Origin: an uncultured Bacilli bacterium
GTDB taxonomy: Bacteria > Bacillota_I > Bacilli_A > RF39 > UBA660
Direction of reading: 5' to 3'
NCBI GenBank assembly: GCA_934085825.1
Contig: CAKOHR010000008.1
Location: 1 to 64,000, forward strand
Length of the DNA: 64,000 nt
In this document: in pieces, positions 44,801-54,338 of the stretch
Numbering within the stretch: position 1 is the first letter of the stretch
Layout of the letters: every line of letters starts with the position of its first letter
Notes under the pieces: generated by a model
Databases searched by the model: none
The model's input: the letters and a program-made list of their open reading frames with translations, nothing else
Told to the model about the DNA's origin: nothing
Translations under genes and position numbers: made by a program

Positions 44801-47800
44801 AGTATCATTCTTTTTAACTAGTGGAATATTAGCTGATTTATTAACATCCTCCCTTAAAGGAATTAAATGTTTAGACATATCCGTTCTTGTACCAGTAGGT
44901 TTATAATATTTATCTAAATGTTCTTGCCATTTTGAATTATATTGTGAATATTTCGTAGGTGTTTTTGCATATTGTCCTTCATCACCATTAATCCAAGCTA
45001 CACTATCTAATGCAACAGTTCTATGATGTACTTTTGTAGGGTCTCCACCAGCATAATCCAAAGCTTGTTGATAAGAAGTTGATACAAAAGTACCATTTTT
45101 AATTGCATAAGAACTATATATTGTTACGGTTCCTTTTTTTAAATCTCTAAGAGCATCTTCTTTAGAGTAATCTCCCCAAGTAAAGCTTTCTTTATCGTTA
45201 ATAATTTCTTCAAATGTTTTAATATCACTTGGTTTTCTAATCCAAACATAATTGCTTTCTTCTGGAGCTGGATTAGTTTTTTGAATAATATCAAATTGTG
45301 CTTGTTGCTTTGAAGTCGAATTTTTATAATCATCTTTTAATTCTTGAATTTTTATCTCTTTTGACTTTATTTTATTAATTTGACTTTCTATTTTCTCAGG
45401 AACTGATTTATAATCTTTTAATAATCTTTCTCTATCTTGATTTACTAGATTATCATAAACATTATCAAATCCATTCTCTAATGCTTTGATTTTTTGATTA
45501 GCCAAGAAATTTTTATTCCAATCTTCATCATTTTCATCAGGATTTAAAGTTTCTTTATATGCTTTTAATTCTTCTATGGTTTCACTGATTTTAGTTTTAT
45601 CTTCATTTTTGTATCTATCATATATTTCTGGCATTAGATATTTATCAATATCTTGTTCAATAGAAAAAGAACTATTATCTAGTTCTTGTCCCTGTAAAGT
45701 ATTTTCGCTAAATGTTGTATTGTTTGATGGTCTGTTATTATGTCCTCGTTCTTTATTATATAATTCATCATTTCTTGTAGCTGTTCTTCTGTTTTTAACA
45801 TATTCATTACTGCTGTTGCTGTTCGTTTCGATAGCCCCAGTTTGTACATTTTCACTATTAGTTTTTCTGAAATTGTCATTATCATAAACCCTCTCAACAT
45901 CTTTATTATATGACAAATCCAAATTATTTTCAATGTTTTGTAATATGCTATTTGAATATTCCACAGGAACTGCTTTTAAGTTAAACATTTTTGCTATTAA
46001 CAGTCTATGGTTTCCATTTCCTATTTCAAATGTTCCATCACTATTTTTAACTATTTCTATTGGTTGAGTTATACCATTTTTTCTTATATTTTCTATTAAA
46101 GCATCAACTTGTTCTTGTGTTCTATGTCCACCATTATTAACTAAACTCAAAATATCATCTATATTTACAAACTTTACATTGTCATATTTTTGCATATTTG
46201 CTCTAGTTTTATTTTCAATTTCTCTTGTTAGTTGACTTGATGGATTAAAATTTTGCGGTATAACACTTGATTTAGTTTTATCTTTTTTTCTAAAGAAATT
46301 TTGTATTATGTTTCTATTTTTTACTTGGCTATCATTTTGAATATTTTTTGCATAGATTGGCGCTACTATATTATTAGTTTGTGTAATATAAGCTTCTCTC
46401 CACATTTCTTCTAGTTTCTTAACAAAATTTCTTTCTCTACCTTCAGCCGTGAAATTATTTAAAAATGTTTTAATTACTTCATATATTTTTTGAATAATAG
46501 TCTTTGCTTGTACTGAGTTATCCATTCTTAAACTATTTATAAATTCTTGATTGCCAAATAGATTTGCTGAAATGTCTGCAACTGTTTCTCCAGTTACTTC
46601 TGAAGCTTCATACATAGTTTCCAATGCTTTAACACTTTCAGCGAAAACTGGATTTTTCCTAGCATAGTCAGTAATAAAATTTCTTAATTCTGGAGTTTCA
46701 ATGGCGTGTGTAATTTCATGAACAAGCAAAAATTCTCCAGCCCTTTTCGAATTTGGGTTTATCTTGATTGAAACTTCACCATTATCTAACTTCTCAATTA
46801 CTCCATCTACTATATTTCCTTTTGTGTCTTTGATATTATTGTCAAAAGTTATATTGTAATTTTTATCATTAACCAATTTTTCCGCAACATTCACAAGATT
46901 TTGAATATCTTGAGAATTATCAAAATATTTGCTTGCACTTTCTCTAAGATTATTAATTTTTTGATTAGAAGTTACATTATATTGATAATTTTCATTTTGC
47001 GTATTTGTCATTTCATTTATAGGCAAATTAATTCTATTATTTATTGTAGTGTTCAAATCTTCTTTTAAAGGTAAATTTATCTTATTAAGTTTACTATCAA
47101 TATCAGTTCCAGTATTATAGTTAACTGAAGGCAATTTGTTTTCTAAGTCTATTTTTGTATTTTTACCATCGTTTATAATATCTTTTCCAAAATCATTTGA
47201 AGTTGGTAACTTTGCCACATTATCAGCATATTCTTGTCGTTGCTTTTTTAATTTAAAATAATCATTGCTATCTGTAGCACCACTAAAAACACCAGTTAAT
47301 GCCCCAACTGCACCAGAATATATAGCATTTTCTAAAGTTTCCATTGTAAACGGATTTTCTTTTTCGCCAAGAGTTATATTTCTACTAAAAACATCTATAA
47401 ATTCTTGTAAAAATTCTTCCCCACCCTCAGAAATACCATTTGCGACCGCATTAACTAATCTAGGATTTTTTGTAAACGTTTTTGATAATGCTGCACTTAT
47501 ATTTTTACTTAATTCTGATGAAGCACCTTTGCCAAAAATAAATTTAGTAGTACCACCTAATAATTTCTCAGTAGCAAACTCTGTAGCAGTTGATAAAGAC
47601 GCATAAGCTAAAGACCTACCATCACTGTATCCTTCTGAAACAGCCTGGTTTAATTGTTTAGTATATATATCAGAAAAATAAGTTGTGGTTCCTAGTCCTG
47701 GAGCAATTTTATTTAAAACAGCAGATGTTACAATTTTTCCTCCCTCATATAATGCACTTGTACCAACTTTAGCTACTTTGTCTATAAACGAATTTCCATA

Positions 47801-48430
47801 ACTATCAAGTACTTTTTGTTGTTTTAAATCATTGTATGATGGAAGATAATATAAATCCCCATTTTCATTAATTGCCTGTTCTCCAGCAAATTGAGTAAAT
47901 GGAGATGTCATACCGCCAATTAGTCTTCCAAGCGTTTTATCATAAATTCCAATATTATCTTCGTCTAATTTCTTTTGTTGATAATTACTAAAAGCTTGAG
48001 CTGTTTCATTATACTTTTGAATAACATTTTGTTTTTTTTCATTGACTAAATTTTTGTTTTTTTCATTAAACTCATTAAACTTATTATAATTTTCCAACGA
48101 TTTTTTTTGTTTTTCAATAAGTCCTTCACTTGGATTTAAACTAATTTCCTTATTATAATCTACACCAATTGTTTTATTTTGGTAGGTTGTCGGTGTTGCT
48201 GTGGGATTTAAAGAACTATCATTTATTGCAATGTCATTTTGTTTGTAAATGTTTCTAAAGTCTTTTATAGTACTTTGCTTTTCATATGCTTTATTTTTAT
48301 ATTCTGCTTTTGCATCTTTTGATGACATATTATTAATACGATCTTGTTCTTTTTGAGCAAAATGATATTTTTCTGCTTCTTCTAATTGCTTTTTATATTT
48401 ATTTTTATAATCATTATATGATATTGCCAT
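41831..48430 (-). CDS. 2199-residue polyvalent virion protein (putative ejected protein)
   Basis: A multidomain protein, by far the largest in the window. In order: coiled, Lys/Gln-rich N-terminus (1-170); a Gly/Ala-rich hydrophobic block (230-400); a zincin-like metallopeptidase with VHEITHAIE at about 569 and GETVADISANLF; a ParB/sulfiredoxin-like domain (VKFVNIDDILSLVNNGGHRT to EIGNGNHRLLIAKM, about 755-830); a domain with GTFVSTSYQQALDYAGGD (about 1115) possibly ART-like; a long helical LPD38-type region with membrane-like GLTGTSLALMGYALAKAGF (about 1670); and three C-terminal repeats (INYVNSLNLTISQKAILIKS type, about 2110-2195). Polyvalent proteins of this kind enter the cell with the DNA. 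Confidence 0.75.
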   Translation of the reverse strand: MAISYNDYKNKYKKQLEEAEKYHFAQKEQDRINNMSSKDAKAEYKNKAYEKQSTIKDFRNIYKQNDIAINDSSLNPTATPTTYQNKTIGVDYNKEISLNPSEGLIEKQKKSLENYNKFNEFNEKNKNLVNEKKQNVIQKYNETAQAFSNYQQKKLDEDNIGIYDKTLGRLIGGMTSPFTQFAGEQAINENGDLYYLPSYNDLKQQKVLDSYGNSFIDKVAKVGTSALYEGGKIVTSAVLNKIAPGLGTTTYFSDIYTKQLNQAVSEGYSDGRSLAYASLSTATEFATEKLLGGTTKFIFGKGASSELSKNISAALSKTFTKNPRLVNAVANGISEGGEEFLQEFIDVFSRNITLGEKENPFTMETLENAIYSGAVGALTGVFSGATDSNDYFKLKKQRQEYADNVAKLPTSNDFGKDIINDGKNTKIDLENKLPSVNYNTGTDIDSKLNKINLPLKEDLNTTINNRINLPINEMTNTQNENYQYNVTSNQKINNLRESASKYFDNSQDIQNLVNVAEKLVNDKNYNITFDNNIKDTKGNIVDGVIEKLDNGEVSIKINPNSKRAGEFLLVHEITHAIETPELRNFITDYARKNPVFAESVKALETMYEASEVTGETVADISANLFGNQEFINSLRMDNSVQAKTIIQKIYEVIKTFLNNFTAEGRERNFVKKLEEMWREAYITQTNNIVAPIYAKNIQNDSQVKNRNIIQNFFRKKDKTKSSVIPQNFNPSSQLTREIENKTRANMQKYDNVKFVNIDDILSLVNNGGHRTQEQVDALIENIRKNGITQPIEIVKNSDGTFEIGNGNHRLLIAKMFNLKAVPVEYSNSILQNIENNLDLSYNKDVERVYDNDNFRKTNSENVQTGAIETNSNSSNEYVKNRRTATRNDELYNKERGHNNRPSNNTTFSENTLQGQELDNSSFSIEQDIDKYLMPEIYDRYKNEDKTKISETIEELKAYKETLNPDENDEDWNKNFLANQKIKALENGFDNVYDNLVNQDRERLLKDYKSVPEKIESQINKIKSKEIKIQELKDDYKNSTSKQQAQFDIIQKTNPAPEESNYVWIRKPSDIKTFEEIINDKESFTWGDYSKEDALRDLKKGTVTIYSSYAIKNGTFVSTSYQQALDYAGGDPTKVHHRTVALDSVAWINGDEGQYAKTPTKYSQYNSKWQEHLDKYYKPTGTRTDMSKHLIPLREDVNKSANIPLVKKNDTIKVRAEKIAKSINGEKSIDIPIGKELRSWSETSTESDILKDFVSIKDLDMDKITYTQISNKKTLENAKAKATSMSYEEGINYINAKMNDSKVDLTDLAVIDQLLMEAKKRGDMKNATDLIMNKTILGTELGQMVQQYSMIGRMTPEGQLLMFQKIVNRAKATGDKSFEGVTITPEMVETILNTYKSDGTYTQEDLDANVEKFKSQIAEQMKSTTADKINGWRYLSMLGNPKTHIRNIVSNVAMKFALKVKNVQARALETLFIKDSKDRTRTFKKASQDVVDFVDKTTTEMKSIIQGEGKYSIKNQLQMEKATFNNKTLEKISKFNSDALSWEDWLFSKSAFQSSLKEYLTAKGITTKEQINNNSELIEQAKLYAVEQAEIATFRQYSKVASYIQKIENTNTASKLAIGAAIPFKKTPINVAKAGVKYSPIGLIKNLSYDVVQLKNGNINASQFIDNLSQGLTGTSLALMGYALAKAGFITGGDDDDKESKYDSQLGNQDYALKIGNNTYSLSWLSPVAIPFLTGANAYKELEEQEEWDANIVIDTLAKTLDPVSEMSFISGLTDVLSSYQQGSMQMVSNMAQNVTSNYALQFFPTLFSQIASTFDDRVRSTAVDRDSSFKFANKLVKQMMYKIPGLRNTLPVATDIWGEEKKQPDSILERAFNNFIAPYSKKEIKTTSLDNELKRVHKETGDTSVVPGVPQGYVKYKNENYNMNSNEYTSYKKTYGQTANKCLNNLVSNSTYKNADDETKAKMIKEIYGYSKALANEKFFNGRDINYSSNDLTEINKLKDLKMSDTQVAEYVALNSESFSIKNSKDLSTEEKHKKICDNLIKADLEDNQLAYLYSKYYSSDDTLNDIVTLKIPMKQYIKFDSQNFEGKYNVNTGKTISGSRKNEVINYVNSLNLTISQKAILIKSKYSSYDNYNNQIINYVNNLNKSANDKKILLKSIGFDNYNKDIVNYINSQNITKSEKEKKLKKLGFTIRDGRVYW

Positions 48431-48439
48431 AAATACCTC

Positions 48440-49606
48440 CTACCATTTATGAGGACCATAATGTTTCATTGCATAATTTGTTTTTTCGGTAGCTTCAATA
48501 TAATCATTTATGCCAGCATCCCAAACATAATATTTTCCATTACATTTCCAAATTTTTTGACCAGACATATTTTTTCCAGTACTATCTACAGCATAATTAA
48601 ATAATTGACCTACCGTATAGCCACTTTCTTTTAATGGACTACCACCAATATTATTTGGTTGATAACCATTTTTGAAAACACCATATTGAGCATCTGGATT
48701 TATGCTATTTGTAAATGGATTTAATACTAAGGTTCTACCATTTTTTGATGTTGTGCCTTCTAAATTTGAACTATTAGAGCTTGTGCCACTACCATCAGTT
48801 AAACCACTACTACTACCCGAACTACTATATAATTTTTGTTTACTTAAGGCGTATTCCTTTTCCCAATTTGATTGACTTTGTCTGTCTTGTTCTCTTTGTA
48901 GTACTAAGCTTTCATTGTATTGTCTTTGTTTTTCAGCCATTTCTGCCTCCCATTGGCGAATAGCTTCAGCTTGTGCCTTTTCATTTTGTATATTGTTATA
49001 TTCAGTTTGATACCTGTTATAATATTCATTATCAAGGCTTTGATTATTAGACAATTGATTTTGCGTAATATTGCTTTTATTACTAACATAATTCTCTTGA
49101 TATTGTAATTTCATTTGTAATTTATTTAAAGCATTTTGAGCTTTAGTAACATCATTTGTTAATCTTGCTTCTGCCATTGCATTATCATATTCTGTTATAG
49201 CATCTTGCAATACTTTATTAGAATTAGCTAATCTATTTTGATATGTGTTAAAACCTCCTAATTGTGATGTTTCAGAAACCCCACTACTACTTAGTCCACG
49301 GCTCGCCATATTTTCTGCTTGATATCCATACGGATTAATAAAAGCAGTATAGTCATTAAGCGCTTTTTTGTCCTCCGTTTCTTTATTTTTTCTAGCTTCT
49401 TCTTTTTGCTGTTCTATTTTGCTCTCATTAAAAGCTAATTGTTTGTCCAAATTTTCATTAGTTATTCTTTCGTAGTCGTCAGCATATTTATTTTGATTTT
49501 CATAAAGATTTTTATTTTCATTTAACAAGTCATTATAAGTATTATTACTATTTGCTATAGCGTTTTGTTTTTCTTGTTCAATTTTTGCTAATCTTTCATC
49601 TTGCAT
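48440..49606 (-). CDS. coiled-coil virion protein
   Basis: 388 residues, Gln/Asn/Glu-rich. Residues 1-265 form continuous coiled coil (RLAKIEQEKQNAIANSNNTY, EKAQAEAIRQWEAEMAEKQR), then a Ser/Gly linker and a small C-terminal domain with YTVGQLFNYAVDSTGKN and NGKYYVWDAG. It lies between the connector genes and the polyvalent protein, as internal or ejection proteins do in podoviruses. Confidence 0.6.
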   Translation of the reverse strand: MQDERLAKIEQEKQNAIANSNNTYNDLLNENKNLYENQNKYADDYERITNENLDKQLAFNESKIEQQKEEARKNKETEDKKALNDYTAFINPYGYQAENMASRGLSSSGVSETSQLGGFNTYQNRLANSNKVLQDAITEYDNAMAEARLTNDVTKAQNALNKLQMKLQYQENYVSNKSNITQNQLSNNQSLDNEYYNRYQTEYNNIQNEKAQAEAIRQWEAEMAEKQRQYNESLVLQREQDRQSQSNWEKEYALSKQKLYSSSGSSSGLTDGSGTSSNSSNLEGTTSKNGRTLVLNPFTNSINPDAQYGVFKNGYQPNNIGGSPLKESGYTVGQLFNYAVDSTGKNMSGQKIWKCNGKYYVWDAGINDYIEATEKTNYAMKHYGPHKW

Positions 49607-49615
49607 AATTTTCTC

Positions 49616-51370
49616 CTATCTTTTTATGTATCCCGCAATAAATCCTTGCATTGTACATGAATAAAGTCCAAATGGTTTATTTGAACTGAATTTTATTTGT
49701 ATATTCTTAAATTTTTTATCTTTTATTTTGTAAGCAATATATCCTTTTTTATCGCTTAATACTCTTTTTTCTTTTAAGATTCCATCCACTATTGTATCAA
49801 CATGAATGCTATCATTATTCATGGTTTTCACATCAGCCGTATTTCCTTTTTTATTGGTTGTTTTTGAGTAGCTCGGATAACCAAAATCGTCTTTTGGTGT
49901 AGTCCAATATGAATGTATATTTACTTCATTGTCTTTTGTACCAGTTAGTATAAATAAATCACCGGTTGCATTGCCTAAATAAAGTTTTTGCCTATATTCC
50001 TTAATAAAAGTTATATTATTTGGTAGTTCCCAGTAAAACCACTCATATTCAGTATCATTTGAACCATTTTGAAACATTTTACGGCTGTCAGCTAAATATA
50101 TATGCGAGTCAATCAAACACATTAAATATCCGCTATATTCAGCTAATTTAACATTAGTATAATTTTCTTCTTGTAACATTTTAGTATCTACTAAGCTTGA
50201 TCGATGTTGTAATATTTGTTCACTGTATAAAGAACTATTTGATATGCCTTCCAATCCTTTATTTGAGAAAAACACTACATCATCATTAAAATTAATTCCA
50301 GTAGATACGCATCCTAGTGAAATTGAACCATTTACACTTGGATAAATTTTATCAAATTGACTATCAAGTGTTGGCGTTAAATAATATAAACTGCTAGAGT
50401 TTTGATCTATTTCTTTTAAAACCCATAAAACACCATTACCAGGTATAATTGCTTTAATATTAGATAAATCCATTCCACAATTATAATAAGCAGTGTCTCT
50501 TATATATCTCGGATCATTTAATTCACAGTGAAAAACTGCATTAGGATAATCTTGATTCCCTGAAAAGAATATTCTATTATCAAATTCGCATAACAGATTA
50601 CACTTCAATATTCTATCTTCATAACCATTTCCAGTTTTAGAACATAGTATATAAACTTTACTATCTTTTTTCGGGGCTATATTAAAATTAACAATTCCTT
50701 TATCTCTATCCACAGAAAAATCAATATTTTCTATTAGTTTTGTTCCATCAACTTCCGCTTCCATTAAAAACACAGATGCACTATCCAAATCAATACTATC
50801 TAATTGATATTTAGTGCTTTCACCATCTCCAATAAAAGCATTTTTTCTTAAAGAAGTTAAACAGTTAACCGCTTGATAAACTAAATCGGTATCTGTATCA
50901 CCATCTATAGCAGTTGAACCATCTGGGTTTTTGTAATATGAAGTCATTGGAATAGTTCCAACAACTTTAGAAACTTTTTCTCCGTTATATTCCAGATAAT
51001 TCAATCCATCCTTTATAAATAATGTATTATTAAAAATAAAACTACTACTCTCTTTTATATTCATACCTGTAAATAATTCACTAGTTTGAACAGGCTTATT
51101 TGGATAATTATTCCATTCCAATAGTTTCGTGCCTACGTGAAGTAAAACATGCAAATTTTCATCTTTATTAAAGAAAAAAAGACCAAGAATTTTATTGCCA
51201 AAATTACCTAGCAATTCCATTCCTGGCCTTGTCTCAATACATTCACTATCTTTATAGTTTTTCCACATGTTAAGTGCTAGTGGGCTTCTGGAAGAATTTA
51301 CTTCGTTATTTGAAAAATCAACACCACGGAAATTAGAATATTTTCTTGTAATTATATCTGTAAGCGCCAT
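49616..51370 (-). CDS. tail hub/stopper protein (P22 gp10-like position)
   Basis: 584 residues, mostly beta structure. SRSPLALNMWKNYKDSECIETRPGMELLG is the usual N-terminal signature of these beta-propeller-like phage proteins; LGNATGDLFILTGTKDN is a later blade. It overlaps the upstream gene by one base. Assigned from synteny and repeat-like beta pattern. Confidence 0.6.
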   Translation of the reverse strand: MALTDIITRKYSNFRGVDFSNNEVNSSRSPLALNMWKNYKDSECIETRPGMELLGNFGNKILGLFFFNKDENLHVLLHVGTKLLEWNNYPNKPVQTSELFTGMNIKESSSFIFNNTLFIKDGLNYLEYNGEKVSKVVGTIPMTSYYKNPDGSTAIDGDTDTDLVYQAVNCLTSLRKNAFIGDGESTKYQLDSIDLDSASVFLMEAEVDGTKLIENIDFSVDRDKGIVNFNIAPKKDSKVYILCSKTGNGYEDRILKCNLLCEFDNRIFFSGNQDYPNAVFHCELNDPRYIRDTAYYNCGMDLSNIKAIIPGNGVLWVLKEIDQNSSSLYYLTPTLDSQFDKIYPSVNGSISLGCVSTGINFNDDVVFFSNKGLEGISNSSLYSEQILQHRSSLVDTKMLQEENYTNVKLAEYSGYLMCLIDSHIYLADSRKMFQNGSNDTEYEWFYWELPNNITFIKEYRQKLYLGNATGDLFILTGTKDNEVNIHSYWTTPKDDFGYPSYSKTTNKKGNTADVKTMNNDSIHVDTIVDGILKEKRVLSDKKGYIAYKIKDKKFKNIQIKFSSNKPFGLYSCTMQGFIAGYIKR

Positions 51371-51954
51371 TATATATCTAATCCTCCTTCAATTATTGCA
51401 GTACTATTTGTAATTCTAGTATCTAACTCATTTTTTAATGTTTGATATCTTTCATTAAAATATTTACCATAATTTGTTATCATATCATTTTTTAGTATGT
51501 CTGCAGCAATCCCATAAGGAGCGATTTCAATCGCATCTTCAGATAAATCAAATTCAAAAGTTTTATCATATTCGTCTGAATCTTCATTATCTTCAAACTC
51601 TAATTTCATTTTTGTGGGTAATTTATAATAATAAATATCAATAGTTTCTTCATCTAAACCATTTAAAATAAAACCTATTTCATAATCTCCAATAAGTTCA
51701 TAGTTTATGCTAGGTATTTTGATTAATTGATAAAAATTAGGAATATCTTTCAATGCCAATTTTGCAGTATCCTTACTAACTTTGTATTGATATTTAGTTG
51801 GTATTTTTTTTATTCTTGATAATTCAAAAATAACACTGTTGATTATTCCATTAATTTTCTTTAAAATATCTTCATCATCAGCTAAGCCATCCAATTCCGG
51901 ATATAATTCTTCAATTAAGCTAAATGTTTTAATTTTTATTTCTCTTGCTGTCAT
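51370..51954 (-). CDS. head-tail connector/adaptor protein (gp4-like position)
   Basis: 194 residues; helical N-terminus MTAREIKIKTFSLIEELYPE and a core IPNFYQLIKIPSINYELIGD, ending ERYQTLKNELDTRITNSTAI. Typical of adaptors that bind below the portal. Overlaps the previous gene by 26 bp. Confidence 0.6.
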   Translation of the reverse strand: MTAREIKIKTFSLIEELYPELDGLADDEDILKKINGIINSVIFELSRIKKIPTKYQYKVSKDTAKLALKDIPNFYQLIKIPSINYELIGDYEIGFILNGLDEETIDIYYYKLPTKMKLEFEDNEDSDEYDKTFEFDLSEDAIEIAPYGIAADILKNDMITNYGKYFNERYQTLKNELDTRITNSTAIIEGGLDI

Positions 51955-52315
51955 TTTCCACCTCTGAATAAGCTTCTTTCATAGCTTTTAAATCAGTTTC
52001 AACTTCGTCTAATGTTACCATCTCGTATGGTGGTATAACATACCCTTGGGCTTCATCCCAAATTAAAACAACACCAGTAACTAGTTTTTGCTTTATAGTA
52101 CTAATTTCTTCTGTAGTAATTGTTTCTTCTTTTCCCAATACTAACATTTTTACTTTTCTTTCATCATGTATTTCAGTAATAAGTTCTAAATCTTTTAAAA
52201 TCTGATGCACTTTCTTATCTTCAGTCCATTCATCAAATGATAATGATTTATTTACCTTTCTACCAAAATATTGCTTTAAACTTGGTCTTAATGTGTAATA
52301 TTCAACTTTTTCCAT
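51929..52315 (-). CDS. small phage structural protein
   Basis: 128 residues, MEKVEYYTLRPSLKQYFGRK then EGYVIPPYEMVTLDEVETDLKAM-like end; no membrane segment. Located between coat and adaptor genes, so probably a virion or assembly protein; family not recognised. Confidence 0.55.
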   Translation of the reverse strand: MEKVEYYTLRPSLKQYFGRKVNKSLSFDEWTEDKKVHQILKDLELITEIHDERKVKMLVLGKEETITTEEISTIKQKLVTGVVLIWDEAQGYVIPPYEMVTLDEVETDLKAMKEAYSEVENDSKRNKN

Positions 52316-52373
52316 AATTTCCTCCTAGGCCGTGTCTGTTAGAATTGCACTAACACTAAGTTACTAAACACAC

Positions 52374-52394
52374 GAAAAAAGGGAGTTTCCTCCC
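52374..52394 (-). terminator. terminator after the coat protein gene
   Basis: GGGAGGAAACTCCC followed by T6 on the minus strand, 6 nt after the coat stop. It would lower expression of the downstream virion genes relative to coat. Confidence 0.8.
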
Positions 52395-52399
52395 GTCTA

Positions 52400-53365
52400 T
52401 TACATACTTGTTTTGATACAAACGATTTCTTTAGGTCTAACTAGTAATCCGCCATACACATATAAACCTTTTTGAGCAGTTTCAAACCCGTCTTGAACTT
52501 CATAGTTAACTACTTTTTCAATTTGTTCTGCAAAGGCAACAGCTTTCTTAGTTCTTAAGAAGTTAAGAACTTTTCCATATCCAGAAATTTCATAATAAGA
52601 GCTTAGACTAGCTTTAGCTGGAGATGTAACTTCTGTATAAACATAAGCACTAGCTTCTCCACTTCTAGTATAATAAACCTTTCCTTCAACGATATCTGTA
52701 TCAGTAGTTATTGCATATTTTGGTTCTAATTTTGGTAAAAGATTTTCAATAGTAATTAAAGCATTACCATATTTACCAACAATGCCTTTCTTAGCCATTT
52801 CAACATTATTTGTATAAAGTTCTGTTAAGCTTTGACGAATTTTATTGAAGAATGCTGGGTCGTTTTCAGAATATAATTCTGTATTTTGAGGAACATTATT
52901 TCTATATAGAACAACAAAACCATCTTCTAGTTTTTCAACAGCATTTGATTTTGTAACACTAGTTCCATCAATAACTTCAACAGTTCCAGCAGTAACTCCA
53001 TCAGCTACTAATTTAGCAACATATTTATCGCCTTCAACAGACAATGCTTCAGTTCCTTCTTGACAAATAGCTTCTAATGCACCTGGAACAGTTTGAGCTT
53101 TATCAACATGATCAATACCAACATTGAAATATTTCATTTGGTCCATTTCAAATTCTTGTTTAGTTACATTAGCCGCATCTCTTTTTATAGATTGACCTGG
53201 AACATATTTTCTAACTAATGGTTTATCAGCATTTAGAATTATTACCTTTCTTGCATTGTGTGTATCTTTTTCATATGCAAAATCACAGTGATTTCTTAAT
53301 GATGTAATAGTTTTAAGGGCTTTTTCATACCCTTGATGCCAAATAGTTTGCATAGCATCTTTCAT
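52400..53365 (-). CDS. major capsid protein (HK97 fold, P22 coat-like)
   Basis: 321 residues. MKDAMQTIWHQGYEKALKTI and the segment KVIILNADKPLVRKYVPGQS, then MDQMKYFNVGIDHVDKAQTV are typical of P22-type coat proteins. A small beta insertion (TDTDIVEGKVYYTRSGEASA) interrupts the C-terminal part. It follows the scaffold gene and has its own downstream terminator, fitting high expression. Confidence 0.75.
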   Translation of the reverse strand: MKDAMQTIWHQGYEKALKTITSLRNHCDFAYEKDTHNARKVIILNADKPLVRKYVPGQSIKRDAANVTKQEFEMDQMKYFNVGIDHVDKAQTVPGALEAICQEGTEALSVEGDKYVAKLVADGVTAGTVEVIDGTSVTKSNAVEKLEDGFVVLYRNNVPQNTELYSENDPAFFNKIRQSLTELYTNNVEMAKKGIVGKYGNALITIENLLPKLEPKYAITTDTDIVEGKVYYTRSGEASAYVYTEVTSPAKASLSSYYEISGYGKVLNFLRTKKAVAFAEQIEKVVNYEVQDGFETAQKGLYVYGGLLVRPKEIVCIKTSM

Positions 53366-53382
53366 TTAATATCATTCCTTTC

Positions 53383-54249
53383 TTATTTCTTCCACTTTCT
53401 TTGAGAAGCTAAAACTTTTTCCCAAACTCCGGGTTTATCCCAGTCTTCTTGAGTTAGGTTTTTAACATCTTCTGGCGAGTAGAACTCCTTTTCAACATGA
53501 TTTTTAACATTTGTATCTTTCATACTGCCTAAAGGTTTTATTTCCTTTTTTGGTTGTGTTGTTTGATACATTGAAAAAATCTCAGATATTGGAACATTTG
53601 AGTTGAATTTATCTCTAAAGCTTTTAAAATCTTTATCGGATAAAATATCGGCGCTTGCTCCAAGTTTTTGAAGGTCTTTTCTATCTCTTTCTTCTGTTAA
53701 CTTTTCAGCTAAAGTATTAAAGACAATTTTTTCTCCTTCATTTAAGTTTTTATAACCTATATTGGCTAAACGATTAGCTTCTTCAACCATTGCGTCATAA
53801 CCATCATCAATAAATTCCTGAGCATCAGCTTTAGCAAGAATTTCTATTTGACGACTACTAAGACCTGGTTTAGTAGGTTCGGGTATTTTTATACCATTTT
53901 CAGCATAATATTCGCGTAACTTGTGATTAGCTTCTGTGATATCATTAACACCTAAAGCACTTTTGAGAACATCTTCTGTATCTTTATAAGCACTCATATT
54001 AGTTTCGTTTTCTCGTTCAAATTTTCTCATTTTACGTGCTACACGTTTGTTAACTATATCATTTAGTTCTTCATCGGTTACATATCTGCCTTTTGGTTGT
54101 TCTTCTTCTGTTTCTTCAGCATTTGTTTCTTCTGTTTCATTTGATTCAGCAGTATCAGTTAACTCTATACTTTCCTCATTTTGTTCTACTGTTTGAGCCT
54201 CAGTATTTTCAGTTTCATTTTCTAAAACATTTTCGACTTTTTCGTCCAT
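53383..54249 (-). CDS. capsid scaffolding protein
   Basis: 288 residues, very acidic N-terminus (ENVLENETENTEAQTVEQNE) and a Lys-rich helical remainder ending VLASQRKWKK. Composition and position directly before coat are those of scaffold proteins. Confidence 0.75.
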   Translation of the reverse strand: MDEKVENVLENETENTEAQTVEQNEESIELTDTAESNETEETNAEETEEEQPKGRYVTDEELNDIVNKRVARKMRKFERENETNMSAYKDTEDVLKSALGVNDITEANHKLREYYAENGIKIPEPTKPGLSSRQIEILAKADAQEFIDDGYDAMVEEANRLANIGYKNLNEGEKIVFNTLAEKLTEERDRKDLQKLGASADILSDKDFKSFRDKFNSNVPISEIFSMYQTTQPKKEIKPLGSMKDTNVKNHVEKEFYSPEDVKNLTQEDWDKPGVWEKVLASQRKWKK

Positions 54250-54338
54250 TTTTTCTCCTCCTATTTTCTAAAGTGTTTGCTTCACTTATTCCTAAATGCT
54301 TTTTATGACTTCATTAGCTTTGGTCAATAAAAAAACAA

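Noticed and set aside
45679..45933. 84-residue open frame on the same strand inside the polyvalent protein
   Set aside because: An alternative-frame shadow of the 2199-residue gene, with no ribosome-binding site noted.
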